In this document: positions 53,907 through 64,000 of the stretch, piece by piece | Layout: every line of letters begins with the position of its first letter | How positions within the stretch are numbered: position 1 is the first letter of the stretch | Source: Paralvinella palmiformis | Taxonomy: Eukaryota > Annelida > Polychaeta > Terebellida > Alvinellidae | Assembly: GCA_025642065.1 (NCBI GenBank) | Contig: JAODUP010000503.1 | Coordinates: 62,001-126,000 of the forward strand | Length of the DNA stretch: 64,000 bases | Reading direction: 5' to 3' | Translations under genes and position numbers: made by a program | Notes under the pieces: model-generated | What the model saw: only the letters and a program-made list of their open reading frames with translations | What the model was told of the DNA's origin: nothing | Database searches by the model: none

Positions 53907-56900
53907 CATACAAATGTGTATTATCTAATGATTTTTGTCATACAAGAAATTGTTGAATTACAATATTTGATCATCCAATTTGACCCATCCATATTACTGA
54001 TTCTGATACTGATTTGGCATATAGGTGATTGAAAATATAAAGTTGGTCTACATAAAACACCTTCACCATGAAGGTGCAGTAAGTTAGAGCATACCACTCA
54101 TAGCCGAAGGGTTGTGGTTCCAAGGCTCCAAGACCTGCAATGCTGTCATGTTCGTGACTGGTTCAATCATCCATAAAAATGAGAACCTGACAGGATGTGA
54201 TGGCTATTTGTTTGATTAATGCTTTTCACCTTTAATGGCAGGATGCATTAAATGCTCCCTTGAGAGTTGATATGTGTGCTGGGTGTAAACATGTCTGAGT
54301 CAGGGATAATAATACTGTACACCGCCTCAGGACAAGGTTACCTGGTTCTGGCACTATACAAACATGCATTATTATATTATAAAACATCTAATTATTCTGA
54401 TGGCTTAATGTTGGATTTCAAATGCCTGAAAATGTGGATTGTTTTAATATAGCTGTTTTTAAGTTATAAATAGTCAATGAAAATTTTTGACATAACAGTA
54501 GTTAAGGTGCAAGATACTATATATATTGAAAACATGTGCAGTTCAACTTCTGCCACTGATAACAGCCATTATCAATAAGTCAATGGATGAGTTAGTGGTG
54601 TTTTTTTTGTGTTTGAAATGAGCCACCATAACCCCACTGCTTAAGAGATCTGGGTTGGATAAGGAAGATATGAACAATTATCATTCTAGCCTTCCTTCCA
54701 TCTCCAAATATATTGAAATGGTATTAGTAAGGCACATAGAGAAGCATTTAAAACACAGTGACCTCCATGACAGTTATCCTAGACGTCATTCAACAGAAAT
54801 TGTTCTCTTGAAAGAGGACAGTGACATTCCTGAGGCTTTTGATGTAATTGATCATCTGATACTACTAAAGCATTTAGAACATCGAAGAAAAGGCTTTAAC
54901 CTGGCCAAAGTTTGTACTTCACCGACAGAACTCAGTGCGTGGCAGTCACAGATAAAACATCACCAGATGTAGGTCTTCATTATCATGGACCAAAGAATTA
55001 CTGTATGTATACCAAACCAGTTGGTGAAATTTTTAAATGGCATACTATTAAATATGCCGATGATACACAAGTGTACATGACTTTAAAGCCATGTGATAAA
55101 TGGGATGATATTTCACCTTCAATTGAAGCTTGTATTACACTTTTACAAATATAGGTATTTAGATGAACAGCAACATGCTGAAATTCAATAAGACAGAATT
55201 AATTTTCTCATCAGAGCAATAGGTGAAGAAAATTGAGAATCTTTGCATAAAGGTAGGATTCAGTAATACTAGTTCTTCTATGTCTGTAAGAAATATACAG
55301 CTTATATACAGGTGAATTCTATATGTAAAATTGTAAGTCTTGTTTTTATCAAATTAGAAATATAAGACTTATTTGTAAGTACATGTACAAAATGATGAGA
55401 CATGCAAGGCTTTGTTCCAAGCCCTTTCAATTTCTCAACTGGGCTATGGTAATGCATTGTTACATAATGTCCCCCTTTCTCTAACAAACTGCCTACAGTG
55501 AGTGCAGAACAGGCATGGGTAATCATAATGGATTGTAATCAATTACACGATCTCAATTAATTACAATTCCAGATGCAATGTAATAGTAATCAATTAGATG
55601 GTAAAGTGTAACTTTAATCAGTGATTGCTTTCACAATTACACAAGGTTTTACACAAGCTTTGAGAAAGAAATATTATGTGGTTTCAACCGCATCGAAACC
55701 TGGAGTGAGTTTAGAAACTGTATTTCTATATATATTATAACTATCCTATATATGATGCGTCTTGTTGCTGAATGTATATTTTCCAAATATTCAAACAATC
55801 ATGGCTGTGAGATTATGCATATAAAGTTTACATAAGTTTATCAAGCTATAATATTACAGTAAACATCAATGCTCTAACACATTTAGTCAGCTACATCTAG
55901 CAACTAACACATTTACATGAGAAGTTACCTGATCACACCTGGACTGCTCATACATCTAACTTGAGGATCCTCCGACCTGTCCTTGATATAGACAATATCT
56001 AGAAGCTGTTCAATGAATGCCAACTGTTTTGATATAGAGCCACAACCCTATATTATAACAAAATGAATGAATACAATCAGTATGGTAACGTATCTCATCA
56101 AAGGATGTCTGGTAAAACCCGAGCAAGAAATAACAGTAGATGGATAGATATCTTTTATTCGGCAACATATATATTTTATATACATTAATACAATTAGTAA
56201 TAGGTACAATATGGATGTATATTGCAGAGATGGCACATATCTCAAGTCTGTCGAGCACCTGACAAATCTGAGATGTGATGTGGTCTGGGCTGTTGTATAG
56301 ATATGTAATCATTTAAGGCTAATGTCTTCCTAGGAGTTATTTTTACCAATGTATTAACATGTATGAACATGTCACATCAGTATGCCGAGCTGCCTAATAT
56401 CACCTTAAGAACATCCACTGTTTAAAAGCATTCTTGACAGAAGAAATACTTGTAACTGTAGTCCATGCCTTTGTTACATCTCATATAGACTACTGTAACT
56501 CCCTGTTATATGGCATATCTGAATATAGTGAATTCAGAATAGTCCAGCTCACATAGTGACAAATACTAGAAAATATGACCATAATAAAATCAGGTTAGAC
56601 AGCATATCCATTTCAAGATTTTATTAATAACTTATAAATATATTAATGACATGGCACCAGAATATCTGTGTGAACTGGTGTCCATTAGAAAGTCATCCCG
56701 AAAATTCAGGTTATCCGGTCAGATACCATTGCAGGTGCCTTTGTCTCGGCTCAAGTCATATGGTGATTGTGCGTTTAGTGTTGCAGCCCCCACTTTGTGG
56801 AATAGGTTCCAGGCTAATATTATTATATTACATACTATCTGTACAGGGGCTCTGAATGCCTCCTGCTAGTAAGGGCGCTTTATTAAATATACATTATTAT

Positions 56901-59900
56901 TATTATATTGTTAAGTTGTATTTTGTGTAAACTGCCTTTGTTGACTTTGATAGATTTGTATATATTAAATTATACCTGTTGATGTTAAATTGATTTGCAA
57001 TATTGTCATTTAAAAATGTCTCACAATGTAAGATAAAATCCGCGTGTATATCTTGCTCCTGAAATTCTGATATCAATTATTTTAGTTTGTCAAATTTTAC
57101 TGGTAAGCTTTGCATATTTAGATGCACAGACGTGAATTCAAATGTTTTATTTATATATAGTTCAATGATTAGTTTTATGCTCAGTTGTTCTTAACACATA
57201 TAGTGATTCCAGGGCTAGAATTTCATGAGAATTTATGAGAATCAACATTGATTCTCGCAAATCGATTTTGCAAGAATCAATTAGTATTCACTTTAGATTC
57301 CCACTTTAAGAAATCCTATAATTATATCTATAAGTGTAATTATAACTATTTTCTGTGATGCTTGCCTGAATGACCATGTTAATAATAAAGTAATTATCAT
57401 GAACAGCCATATGTGTCTCAGTGTTTTAAATAGTTTATGCTGAATATTTGGTGAAATTGCATGAAACTTTGCACAAATCATTTCACATCAACATTCTAGC
57501 CCTGGATTCAATATTGTGTAATTGTGTTCAATTGTCTAGTATGTAGCCATCACCATTGAAATACTTAGCTGCATATACAATTAGGCCCATATTTTATAAT
57601 TTAGTTCCACTGGCATTTTAATTTGGCTAGCCATGATCAAATTATGTTACTACGAACATTTAATTCTCAATACCCATGACACCCAAATGTTTGCCCTGCC
57701 GCATCATCAAAACAGAATGGTACACTGGGAGTATATATTAGTAATAACAACACCCAAGTCTGTATCCACCCATCAACTGAAACAGCATCACAAATAACAT
57801 AAAACTAACATAGCTATTATTAATTATTAGCAGAGCGAGTGTGTAGAAAATATTCATGAATAGAGCCAAGACTCCCAGAATGTATAATTCCAAAAAGCGA
57901 TTGTGGTTTTTTAGGGGAGGGGGGATGCACCCCCCTTTGTGGCCAGATTTTTGATAATTTTACTGGTTAGACAATACTTTACATACCGCATATTAAATTG
58001 ATTTAATTAGTTAATGCATGTTTATAAAATTACACTCAAGAGTTATTTTAAATTTAATTAATTTAATACAATACCACAAAATACCAGAGAAATACTGCCA
58101 TTACCCTGCTATATAGGGACAGTCAGAGTAAGTCACCATGTAACTGTCTGATGTACTGTTATAGATGTACAAATATGCTTAAAGTGACATAGTATACAAA
58201 AAAGGTAGCAGCATGCATTAAAATATAAATACATGTAGCAAAATACATCAAAATATGAAATAATAATACAGCCCACATTATATAACAGAAAAACAACATA
58301 GGCAGTAGTATAGACTATCATTATAACACAGATAATTCAACCCATTCCAGCAGCTGGACACGCTAATAAGAAGTAGAAAATACCAATCTATTTCATCTTT
58401 ATCACAGAGATATGTGACAAACTTAGCAACTCAGAAGTCCTAGTCTGTTCAATGAAACCAATCTAACTGAGATATAAACCAACAAAGACTTTAAGCTAGA
58501 ACTTTATCTAAATGGAGATGTAAAAAAAAGTTTGGATGAATCAATTTATCAACATGGCTGAGGAACAGAATTGTTTGATTTAAATCACTACAAAAAAAAA
58601 ATTAAACAAATCACGCATTTGTTTTATGTTTCATTTAATTTTTATGATTATTGTATTTATTGTTATTCTAATAAGTCATACTAATTGTGCATTAGAAAAT
58701 ATTTGAATGTTGGTTTTTTTAAATTAAAAGTTTATTTTAAATAAAAAATCTGATTTTTAAATCATGATTTTTTGCAACCCTGCTGAGGAATGTATTAATT
58801 TAGGTCCAAATGTATCATTATCAAACACATTTTCCCATTCATCAATCTCAAGAGCAAACAAATCCCATCCAGGTCACTCAATTTTGTAAAGTGTAATTCC
58901 ATGCATCAGAAAACCACAGTTTAATTTCTGGCTATAACAAATACAATGACATTGTCCAGCGGAAACTTACCCTGATTAGATCGGCATCATCCTTACTGCA
59001 CAATCCTAGACTGGATGCTACATACAGCAGACCTAGAGCATTGACAATAATATAGCATCAGTCACTAGTCAAATCATACACAAAAAGACAACAACCTCTA
59101 GATTCTTATTAACACCAATCTGAAGCATGCTAACTGTATTATATAAGGAAACAACTGAATCAATGATTCATCAACTGATCTATGACAATAATATCATTAT
59201 CTGAATCAATCTGTCACATTGATACAACATCAGAAATAATTTACAGCCCACTATAAACTAGTATAGTTAAGGTTCATGTTAATGAGCCATATAACTAAAA
59301 ACAGAATGAACATTTAATAATAATAATAACAAACTTCTATAGCTCCAATATCTCTGAAAAGAATCGAGCACAGTGGCTCACCTAGTACAGAGGTTGGGCA
59401 ATCTCATAGTCAAGGTACAACAATCCAACATTAATTTAACTGATCACCTTGACATAACCCGAACCTTCTCTTAAATGGACTACTGTATATACTCGTGTAT
59501 AAGTCGCACCTGTTTCTTGGACCAGTAAACCCCCTGGAGTTAAACCAGCATAGAAAGATGCACTAAAATCAGCAGTATGTCATCATACATCTCTTCGTCA
59601 GATTTGTCCACAATACATCATCTTCCATGCCATCTAAATCACTTCTTGAATAATTTGGTAATGATAGAATCCCAGGCCATATTCACACACTGTGTTACAA
59701 CAAGTAACGATGACCACTTCAGGTTGTCTTCTGATACGGGTTTGTTTCTGTAATGTTGTTTGAAGTAGTTCTCATATGCCATATTTGCAAGTTATTAATA
59801 GAGTGTGTTTGCTGTAATCGTTTTTGTTTGCTGTAATCGTTTTGTTTGCTGTAATCTTTGCATGGCCTCATTTACCATTCCTTTCAATTACAAACGCTGA

Positions 59901-60212
59901 CATATTTCAATAGTAATGGCATGTCTTTTGTGATCACATCACTAATTATAGCATCAGATTAAATAATAATAAGCAGTTATCACTATTAAGTTTGTCTTCC
60001 AAAGACAACAATGATAACACACATAATAATTTTTTATTGTTGATATATTCATTATTAAGGTTGAAAAACAATATTATTGTATTCCCCCTAAATTATGCCA
60101 AATATTATCTTCCCTTTTAGTCTGACCCACATATAAGATGTGCTCGATTTTGAAGAATAAACAGAGCGACTTATATGCGAGTATATATGGTATATGCAGA
60201 ATTTTGTGCCAG

Positions 60213-60249
<37 letters not shown>

Positions 60250-62171
60250 TATTTACAAAGCTTACATGCACAAAAACATCAAATTAAGTGGGGGGGGGTT
60301 CTATCAATCATTGTCTATTATACTCTATATTTCAAAAATAGGCCTAGATCAGTAGATGCCATAACAACTTTTTTCAGCATCACTTTCTTGTAAACACCTT
60401 AGTTTATTTCTATGCAAAATCTGTAAAAAATAAAACCTTATTCCTTTCAGCGACATAATGTTCTTACAAAATTACCAAACATGATGTCACATGCAATAAA
60501 TTCACCCATAATACTATTTGGTGAACAGAGATAAATAACAAAATATCAAAATGATATCCTATCAAGGTAAATAAAAGAATAATGATCAACAAGGAGAACA
60601 AATATTTACTTTTGTGGTCTCATGATCAAATTATAAACAACCACTCAGCTTCTTGTTATTGATATAGTTTACAACAAAAAGTTGATACTTTCATGAAGTA
60701 CGAAGAGATGGGAAACAACTGATAAAAACGATGACACTTACGCTGAATTCTTGAGTCCATCCTACTGTCAACACTAACACATTCTGGATCGAGGAGGTTC
60801 TCCAGAGATGAGTCAAACCTAAACAAATTAAGACTTCAGTGAGTGAGCAAGCACTTCATAGTTTGGCTCTGGCAGGGTGGAGTTATTTCTTCCCATGGGA
60901 AGAAATGGGTTTTTACTGGGAAGAAACACTCTCTTCTGGGAAGAAACTCCCAAGGGGTACAGTAACCTAACTGTGCAAACTGATATTATATTTGCTACCT
61001 CCACTCCACTGTAGAAACAATTCAATGTCATACCTCACTAACTGCTGATGGTGGTGCTATTGTTTAAGTATTATCCCCCTCTAATGTATAAGCTAAACTT
61101 AGAAAGTGTCACTTTCAGTTTCAATGATTGAAATTAATTGATTGAAATCAACCAACCCGGCAAGGTCTATTTAATATATATATATATATAAAATGTGTAT
61201 TATCAGCATACTTATTTTAAGCAAATTGCCAATCTTAATATCATGGTTAACAAAGTTCAACTTCATATATTGTTAAATAGTGGTTTAGTAGTCCAAATCA
61301 ATGTTTCCCCTGAGCATCCTATAACAGAACACTAACTTAGCTGTTCATTTTATTGTAGTATAGATGGCACCAAGACTAGATAATATTATCTCAATAGATG
61401 CAGATATGATGATAACATATTAGTTGTCAAATGATCTTCTTGATCTCAATGTTCAATTGTAATCATCATCCTCAATAATATATAGAATTATCTTCAATGT
61501 GTTGTTAAAAATTAATCAATTTTAGTTTCTTCCATTTATCCCCAAAGATTTGTTGCAAGCCAACATATATAAGGACTATAATATCCCATTTTAATTTTTT
61601 AATGCAAATGTGTATGAATAACATGAAAAATATATTAATATTTGTCAAATTTTAAAATAGCAAATCTAAATTTGGATGATAATTCTGTACCATTTCTAAG
61701 TTTCTTCCCAAAATGGAAGGGAAGAAAGTATTTCTTCCATAATGGAAACCCCCCAGTTTTTACCATCCATGGAAGAAACATGCCAAACCCGAGTTCTGGT
61801 GCTAGTCACATCTGGGAAATATTGTTGAACAGTTAGAACATAGTGTAATGAAATCATCAGGCTCAAGTATGTCAAAGAAGGATGAAATATCTCAGGCACA
61901 GACAATACCTGGTTTTCATCCCACAACCTAGAAGTTTGCACCAACTACAGCACAAGATTGGCCCGAATAATTAATTGAGATTGGCATTTCTCAACTTTAT
62001 ATCATTTGATCTAACTAGAAAATGTCACGAGGTAAATTGCAAATCTAATTCAATAGATACTTGCTTTGAAAAGAGCCACTGAAGTAATCGTATACGATGT
62101 TCTCCTGGCTTAAATAGCAGATCTATAACCCATGATTCATCAACTCCCTCTGTGTATGGACAGCCGAGAGC
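50485..62171 (-). CDS. HAUS7: HAUS augmin-like complex subunit 7 (9 exons seen, 5' partial, 361 aa)
   Basis: Coding exons: 62065-62171, 60742-60818, 58971-59032, 55929-56047, 53530-53706, 52943-53042, 52237-52446, 51748-51850, 50485-50615. Phases agree throughout and the frame is open to TGA. The N-terminal part (ALGCPYTEGVDESW, then GEHRIRLLQWLFSKF) matches the LNCPFLEG...YRLEILEW region of vertebrate HAUS7. GCGSISKQLAFIEQLLDIV matches its CAQKQLHFMDQLLDTI region, and RTLRLVLSELSQILIGF plus WCNQTPPQLNEIGP matches its late conserved block. A predicted coiled coil lies in ISKLQEAVDEIGKDLARQEE. HAUS7 is one of eight augmin subunits that recruit gamma-tubulin to spindle microtubules. Human HAUS7 is about 368 aa, so only a short N-terminal exon is missing; none was convincing in 62180-64000. 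Confidence 0.88.
51748..51850 (-). CDS. HAUS7: HAUS7 exon (MLSHVGTVRSSHKTLSLYLS...)
   Basis: 103 bases; acceptor CCTTGTAG|ATG and donor ACAG|GTAAAT, leaving phase 1. The Met is internal. Confidence 0.85.
52033..52228 (-). mobile_element. SINE family 1 beside the HAUS7 splice donor
   Basis: Minus-strand body and tail (52045-52216) with a degraded head. It is flanked by CAGATTGTATTA (52033-52044) and CAGACTGTATTA (52217-52228), a 12-bp target-site duplication with one change. The duplicated target starts 8 bases from exon 52237-52446, so only the GTATGT donor and two further intron bases lie between. Confidence 0.9.
52237..52446 (-). CDS. HAUS7: HAUS7 conserved late exon (70 codons)
   Basis: 210 bases, phase 0 at both ends; acceptor ACATCAAG|TAT and donor ACAAAG|GTATGT. 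The most conserved block of the gene. A SINE lies just inside the following intron. Confidence 0.9.
52943..53042 (-). CDS. HAUS7: HAUS7 coiled-coil exon
   Basis: 100 bases; acceptor TTTCCAG|G and donor CAACAT|GTAAGG. Heptad-like spacing of hydrophobic residues in ISKLQEAVDEIGKDLARQEE supports a coiled coil. Confidence 0.87.
53530..53706 (-). CDS. HAUS7: HAUS7 exon (KGTSVKEQFYSDCHFMDSLA...)
   Basis: 177 bases; acceptor TATTCAG|C and donor GCACA|GTAAGT. Confidence 0.87.
53865..53902. repeat. (CA)n microsatellite
   Basis: About 38 bases of CA in a HAUS7 intron. Confidence 0.95.
54065..54380 (+). mobile_element. tRNA-like SINE (diverged), antisense in a HAUS7 intron
   Basis: A head-like segment (AGTAAGTTAGAGCATACC, then GGGTTGTGGTTCCAAGG) is followed by a body ending ACCTGGTTCTGGCACTATAC, AAACATGCATTATTATATTA. 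That is a usual SINE/LINE tail. Boxes are degraded. Confidence 0.5.
54540..55510 (+). mobile_element. LINE copy, reverse-transcriptase region, antisense in a HAUS7 intron
   Basis: In order on the plus strand with frameshifts: SISKYIEMVLVRHIEKHLKH, DLHDSYPRRHSTEIVLLKED, SDIPEAFDVIDHLILLKHLE, then KYADDTQVYMTLKPCDKWDD with the YADD catalytic box. The FNK-TELIFSSEQ and LFQALSISQLGYGNALLH segments follow. Broken in several places and truncated at about 55510. Confidence 0.88.
55515..55640. repeat. GTAATCAATTACA-rich element
   Basis: Repeated TGTAATCAATTACA-type motifs in both orientations within about 125 bp, directly after the truncated LINE end. The style recalls hAT-type non-autonomous termini, but no end structure was proven. 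Confidence 0.5.
55929..56047 (-). CDS. HAUS7: HAUS7 exon (GCGSISKQLAFIEQLLDIVY...)
   Basis: 119 bases; acceptor AATATAG|GG and donor TCAG|GTAACT, phase 2. Confidence 0.87.
56390..56910 (+). mobile_element. LINE 3' portion with intact 3' UTR, antisense in a HAUS7 intron
   Basis: VVHAFVTSHIDYCNSLLYGI, then FINNL-IY--AMAPEYLCELVSIRKSS-like and SYGDCAFSVAAPTLWNRF. The 3' UTR CTCCTGCTAGTAAGGGCGCT, TTATTAAATATAC and (ATT)n follow. Together with 54540-55510 it covers most of the reverse-transcriptase ORF, but the two are separated by HAUS7 exon 55929-56047, so they are separate insertions. Confidence 0.88.
57205..57509. mobile_element. MITE, 295 bp, with terminal inverted repeats
   Basis: Element 57210-57504 begins CAGGGCTAGAAT and ends with its exact reverse complement ATTCTAGCCCTG. 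It is flanked by a 5-bp direct repeat GATTC at 57205-57209 and 57505-57509. It has no coding capacity. The CAGGG end recalls hAT-like elements, though those make 8-bp duplications. It lies in a HAUS7 intron. Confidence 0.8.
57510..58970. other. HAUS7 intron sequence
   Basis: AT-rich and unique. A poly-G/poly-C pair (AGGGGAGGGGGGATGCACCC at 57914-57933) is the only notable composition. Open frames here are not supported. Confidence 0.4.
58971..59032 (-). CDS. HAUS7: HAUS7 exon (LLYVASSLGLCSKDDADLIR)
   Basis: 62 bases; acceptor GCTCTAG|GT and donor CAGG|GTAAGT. The LC--DD---L pattern matches the LMLCAPDDQELLKG segment of human HAUS7. Confidence 0.85.
59310..59455 (-). mobile_element. LINE/SINE 3' tail, solo
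   Basis: Minus strand: CTAGGTGAGCCACTGTGCTC, GATTCTTTTCAGAGATATTG, GAGCTATAGAAGTTTGTTAT and (TTA)n. It is the same 3' UTR as that at 40430-40530, here without coding sequence and in the orientation of HAUS7. Confidence 0.75.
60215..60244. repeat. (AT)n microsatellite
   Basis: About 30 bases of AT in a HAUS7 intron. Confidence 0.9.
60742..60818 (-). CDS. HAUS7: HAUS7 exon (FDSSLENLLDPECVSVDSRM...)
   Basis: Acceptor TTGTTTAG|G and donor CAGC|GTAAGT; 77 bases, entering in phase 2 and leaving in phase 1. Confidence 0.85.
62065..62171 (-). CDS. HAUS7: HAUS7, first exon seen (GC donor)
   Basis: 35 codons plus two bases. The acceptor is TTTTAAG|GCT; the downstream donor reads TCAAA|GCAAGT, a GC splice donor. 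Reading across it to the next exon gives SKF, in frame and in agreement with the family. Confidence 0.85.
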
Positions 62172-62977
62172 CTTAAAATGAAAAACAATATTTTAATATC
62201 ATTACTTTGTAAGTTCATTAGTTATTACCATTAAAATATTGGTGATAAATAGTGTTACCTAATGTAGTCTTATTATAAATGTGGATGTGACTGAGAAGTA
62301 TCAACTCATGTGAATACAAATACTTTTCTCCATAAATTATAATGATCAAATGTAATTTTTTAGCCCCTCTCACAGGACTTCATAGTTCAAAAGACGCTCT
62401 GAAAAAGCAAATTTATAACAACAGTTGTTTATATCTAATGGACTTGCCTAAATATAACAGTACTCATGAGATGTTTGTTTATCTAGATCTATATAACATT
62501 TTCTAAATGAAAAGCAAAATATATGAATAGTTATCATTACACTGAACGAAGACCAAAGATATTCAACGGTCCTGATATTTTACGTGTACATCTTGAAGGC
62601 TCTCAAAATCTCTATGACACATATTATAAACCATTTGAAGCAAGCAAAGATGGGAAAAGAAGTGTCACAGTTCAGTACAGACGCAAAAAAAGATATTACA
62701 CTAGACTAATCAAACTATAAAACTGTTGTTTTTGAATATTTACTGCAATATAATGGCTACAAGAACAAAGAATATTCTTGTCATATATTAGCTATATTTT
62801 ATTGCTTATAACAATCTGAGTATGATTTCATATGAATTATAGACGAGCTGTATAAAATCATATTTTATGAGAATTTTCTTTGGCCATACTTACGATGGTA
62901 TATAATGTCATAAAGGTATTTATGACACTGTTATGTCATAAACAGATTTATGACTGACATAAACCCAACCCTGACCC
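62172..62977. other. Upstream HAUS7 sequence, first exon not identified
   Basis: Searched on the minus strand for a short ATG exon ending in phase 0 at a GT donor. One GTAAGT site (62885-62890 on the minus strand) exists, but the frames before it are stopped. The 65-codon plus-strand frame at 62523-62720 is unrecognised. Confidence 0.4.
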
Positions 62978-63100
62978 AAAGGTAATGAAGCAAAATCAAA
63001 GATGAAACACCCTTCAGATATGCCCATACCAAGATTCAAACCTATGTAGTAATGATCTGTGATCCAACATGCTACCAGCTAGACCACAGAGGCATCCTAT
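62978..63100 (-). mobile_element. SINE family 1, diverged, truncated tail
   Basis: Minus strand from the tRNA-like head (GATGCCTCTGTGGTCTAGCT) through a degraded box B to the GCTTCATTACCTTTGG segment, where it stops. Confidence 0.8.
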
Positions 63101-63269
63101 ATACTAGGGATAATACATTACTCTAAAAATTTGATATATGCTCTACAGAAGTGAAGCTGACTTTGCTGCTCTCCCATGACTTTCTGCTCTCTTATGTATA
63201 CTGGTGAACTGTGGTGGACTGACACCATAACATCAACTATCATGGAATGACACTGTAACAATCAGACCT

Positions 63270-63395
63270 GGAGTGAGTTCCATCATTTTGTCAATTCCAA
63301 TCAACCAATTCCAGACATGGGGACAATTCAATTCCAAAATTGATTATTTAAAAAAAATGGAACTGGAATTGAGAAATTTGGAAAAACATGTCTCT
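63270..63395. repeat. AATTCCAATT-rich repeat, inverted relative of 46011-46265
   Basis: CCAATTCCAGACATGGGGAC and AATTCAATTCCAAAATTGAT, then AATGGAACTGGAATTGAGAA, mirror the AATTGACCCCATGTCTGG end and body of the earlier block. Confidence 0.7.
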
Positions 63396-63639
63396 GGATA
63401 TTAATTTCCAACCACAGTGATTCCTATCATTTATAAAATATATGTACATTTAACATTGTAAGTTTATTGCTGTAGGTTACCTATCTTTTGCTTCTTTGTT
63501 TAATATGACCACATTAGAAACAAGTGTATGCTACTCACTAGTGTCCTTTAATGAATTATGTGTTATCCTTGGTGATTTTTATATTTGTTATTTATATATT
63601 GAGCATATAATGTTAACAAATAAATTCATATTGCAGCTA

Positions 63640-63760
63640 TGGCTTAACGTGTGGGACTTTCTTACTCATGGTCATGCTGTGTAGGAGGTCAGAGGTTTGA
63701 ATCCCTTCCACTGATCCAGGCAACTGGCAAGGGATTTCTCCCCCAAATATGCAGCAAACA
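63640..63760 (+). mobile_element. tRNA-like SINE fragment, family 3
   Basis: Carries GTAGGAGGTCAGAGGTTTGA, ATCCCTTCC and then CAGGCAACTGGCAAGGGATT, TCTCCCCCAAATATG; partner of 41470-41620. Confidence 0.6.
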
Positions 63761-63884
63761 ATTCAACATCGGAAATATTGGGAAGAGAAGTTCTATTAAG
63801 AAATGTTCATTGCCTTCAAACAACCATCACCATCTTGAAAGCCCCTTAGGATAGGACCTCAAATATCATCCTAACTTGAGGATG

Positions 63885-64000
63885 AATTCTTACTACAACC
63901 CGTGTTCGAACCTTTGCGTGGACATATCTGAAGGGTGTTTCATCTTTGACTTTGCTTCATTACCTTTGGTCTTTTGGCCTATTTAGCCTGTCATGTACAC
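63885..64000 (+). mobile_element. SINE family 1, runs off the window
   Basis: Starts near box B (CCCGTGTTCGAACCTTTGCG), continues through GTGGACATATCTGAAGGGTG and TTTCATCTTTGACTTTGCTT, and is cut by the window end within TTTAGCCTGTCATGTACAC. Confidence 0.85.

Noticed and set aside
54540..56910. One LINE spanning both fragments
   Set aside because: The HAUS7 exon at 55929-56047 lies between the pieces, and the first is truncated at about 55510, so two insertions are more likely.
62523..62720. 65-codon plus-strand frame as a small gene
   Set aside because: No family resemblance and no supporting signals; it lies where the HAUS7 first intron is expected.

Overview
This window is AT-rich, intron-rich metazoan nuclear DNA full of repeats. 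The mix of non-LTR retrotransposon debris, tRNA-derived SINEs, a Penelope-type GIY-YIG nuclease, a FLYWCH/MULE transposase relic and abundant (AC)n/(AT)n microsatellites suggests a marine invertebrate, most likely a mollusc or another lophotrochozoan. That placement is inferred from the style of the sequence, not from a marker gene. No prokaryotic features, rRNA genes or convincing functional tRNA genes were seen.

Two protein-coding genes could be assembled exon by exon, both on the minus strand. The first (12905-31900, four coding exons, 202 aa) is a four-pass PMP22/claudin-superfamily protein closest to TMEM47 (VAB-9-like). It has introns of about 11.5 kb, 6.7 kb and 176 bp, and its start codon lies in a GC-richer, CpG-containing stretch that probably holds the promoter. 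The second (50485-62171, nine coding exons, 361 aa seen) is HAUS7, a subunit of the augmin complex. Its first coding exon was not found and may lie beyond the right edge. All splice phases agree, and one intron uses a GC-AG donor.

Region by region: 1-8300 holds an ~818-bp sequence present twice as direct copies exactly 7400 bp apart, and between them a ~27-copy 39-bp satellite and a SINE. 8780-10280 is a decayed MULE (FLYWCH finger, later transposase motifs, subterminal inverted motifs) with a self-folding LINE tail inserted in it. 12.9-31.9 kb is the TMEM47-like gene; its introns carry SINEs, LINE scraps, a 34-bp tandem repeat, long (GT)n tracts and an old intronic duplication. 32-50 kb is largely non-coding, with a 38-bp tandem repeat, a (GTGA)n tract, several LINE 3' ends, a Penelope-like GIY-YIG relic and a palindromic ATCGGCCCGAT-type element. 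50.4-62.2 kb is HAUS7, whose introns contain LINE fragments, SINEs and a small MITE with clean terminal repeats. The last 2 kb hold SINE pieces.

The two host genes show no functional link in the sequence: one acts at cell junctions and the other in spindle microtubule nucleation. No undescribed multi-gene system was found. The items most worth a second look are the unusual domain order of the GIY-YIG relic, the SINE that landed beside a HAUS7 splice donor, the GC-AG intron, the satellite's frame-preserving period, and the nested transposon histories.
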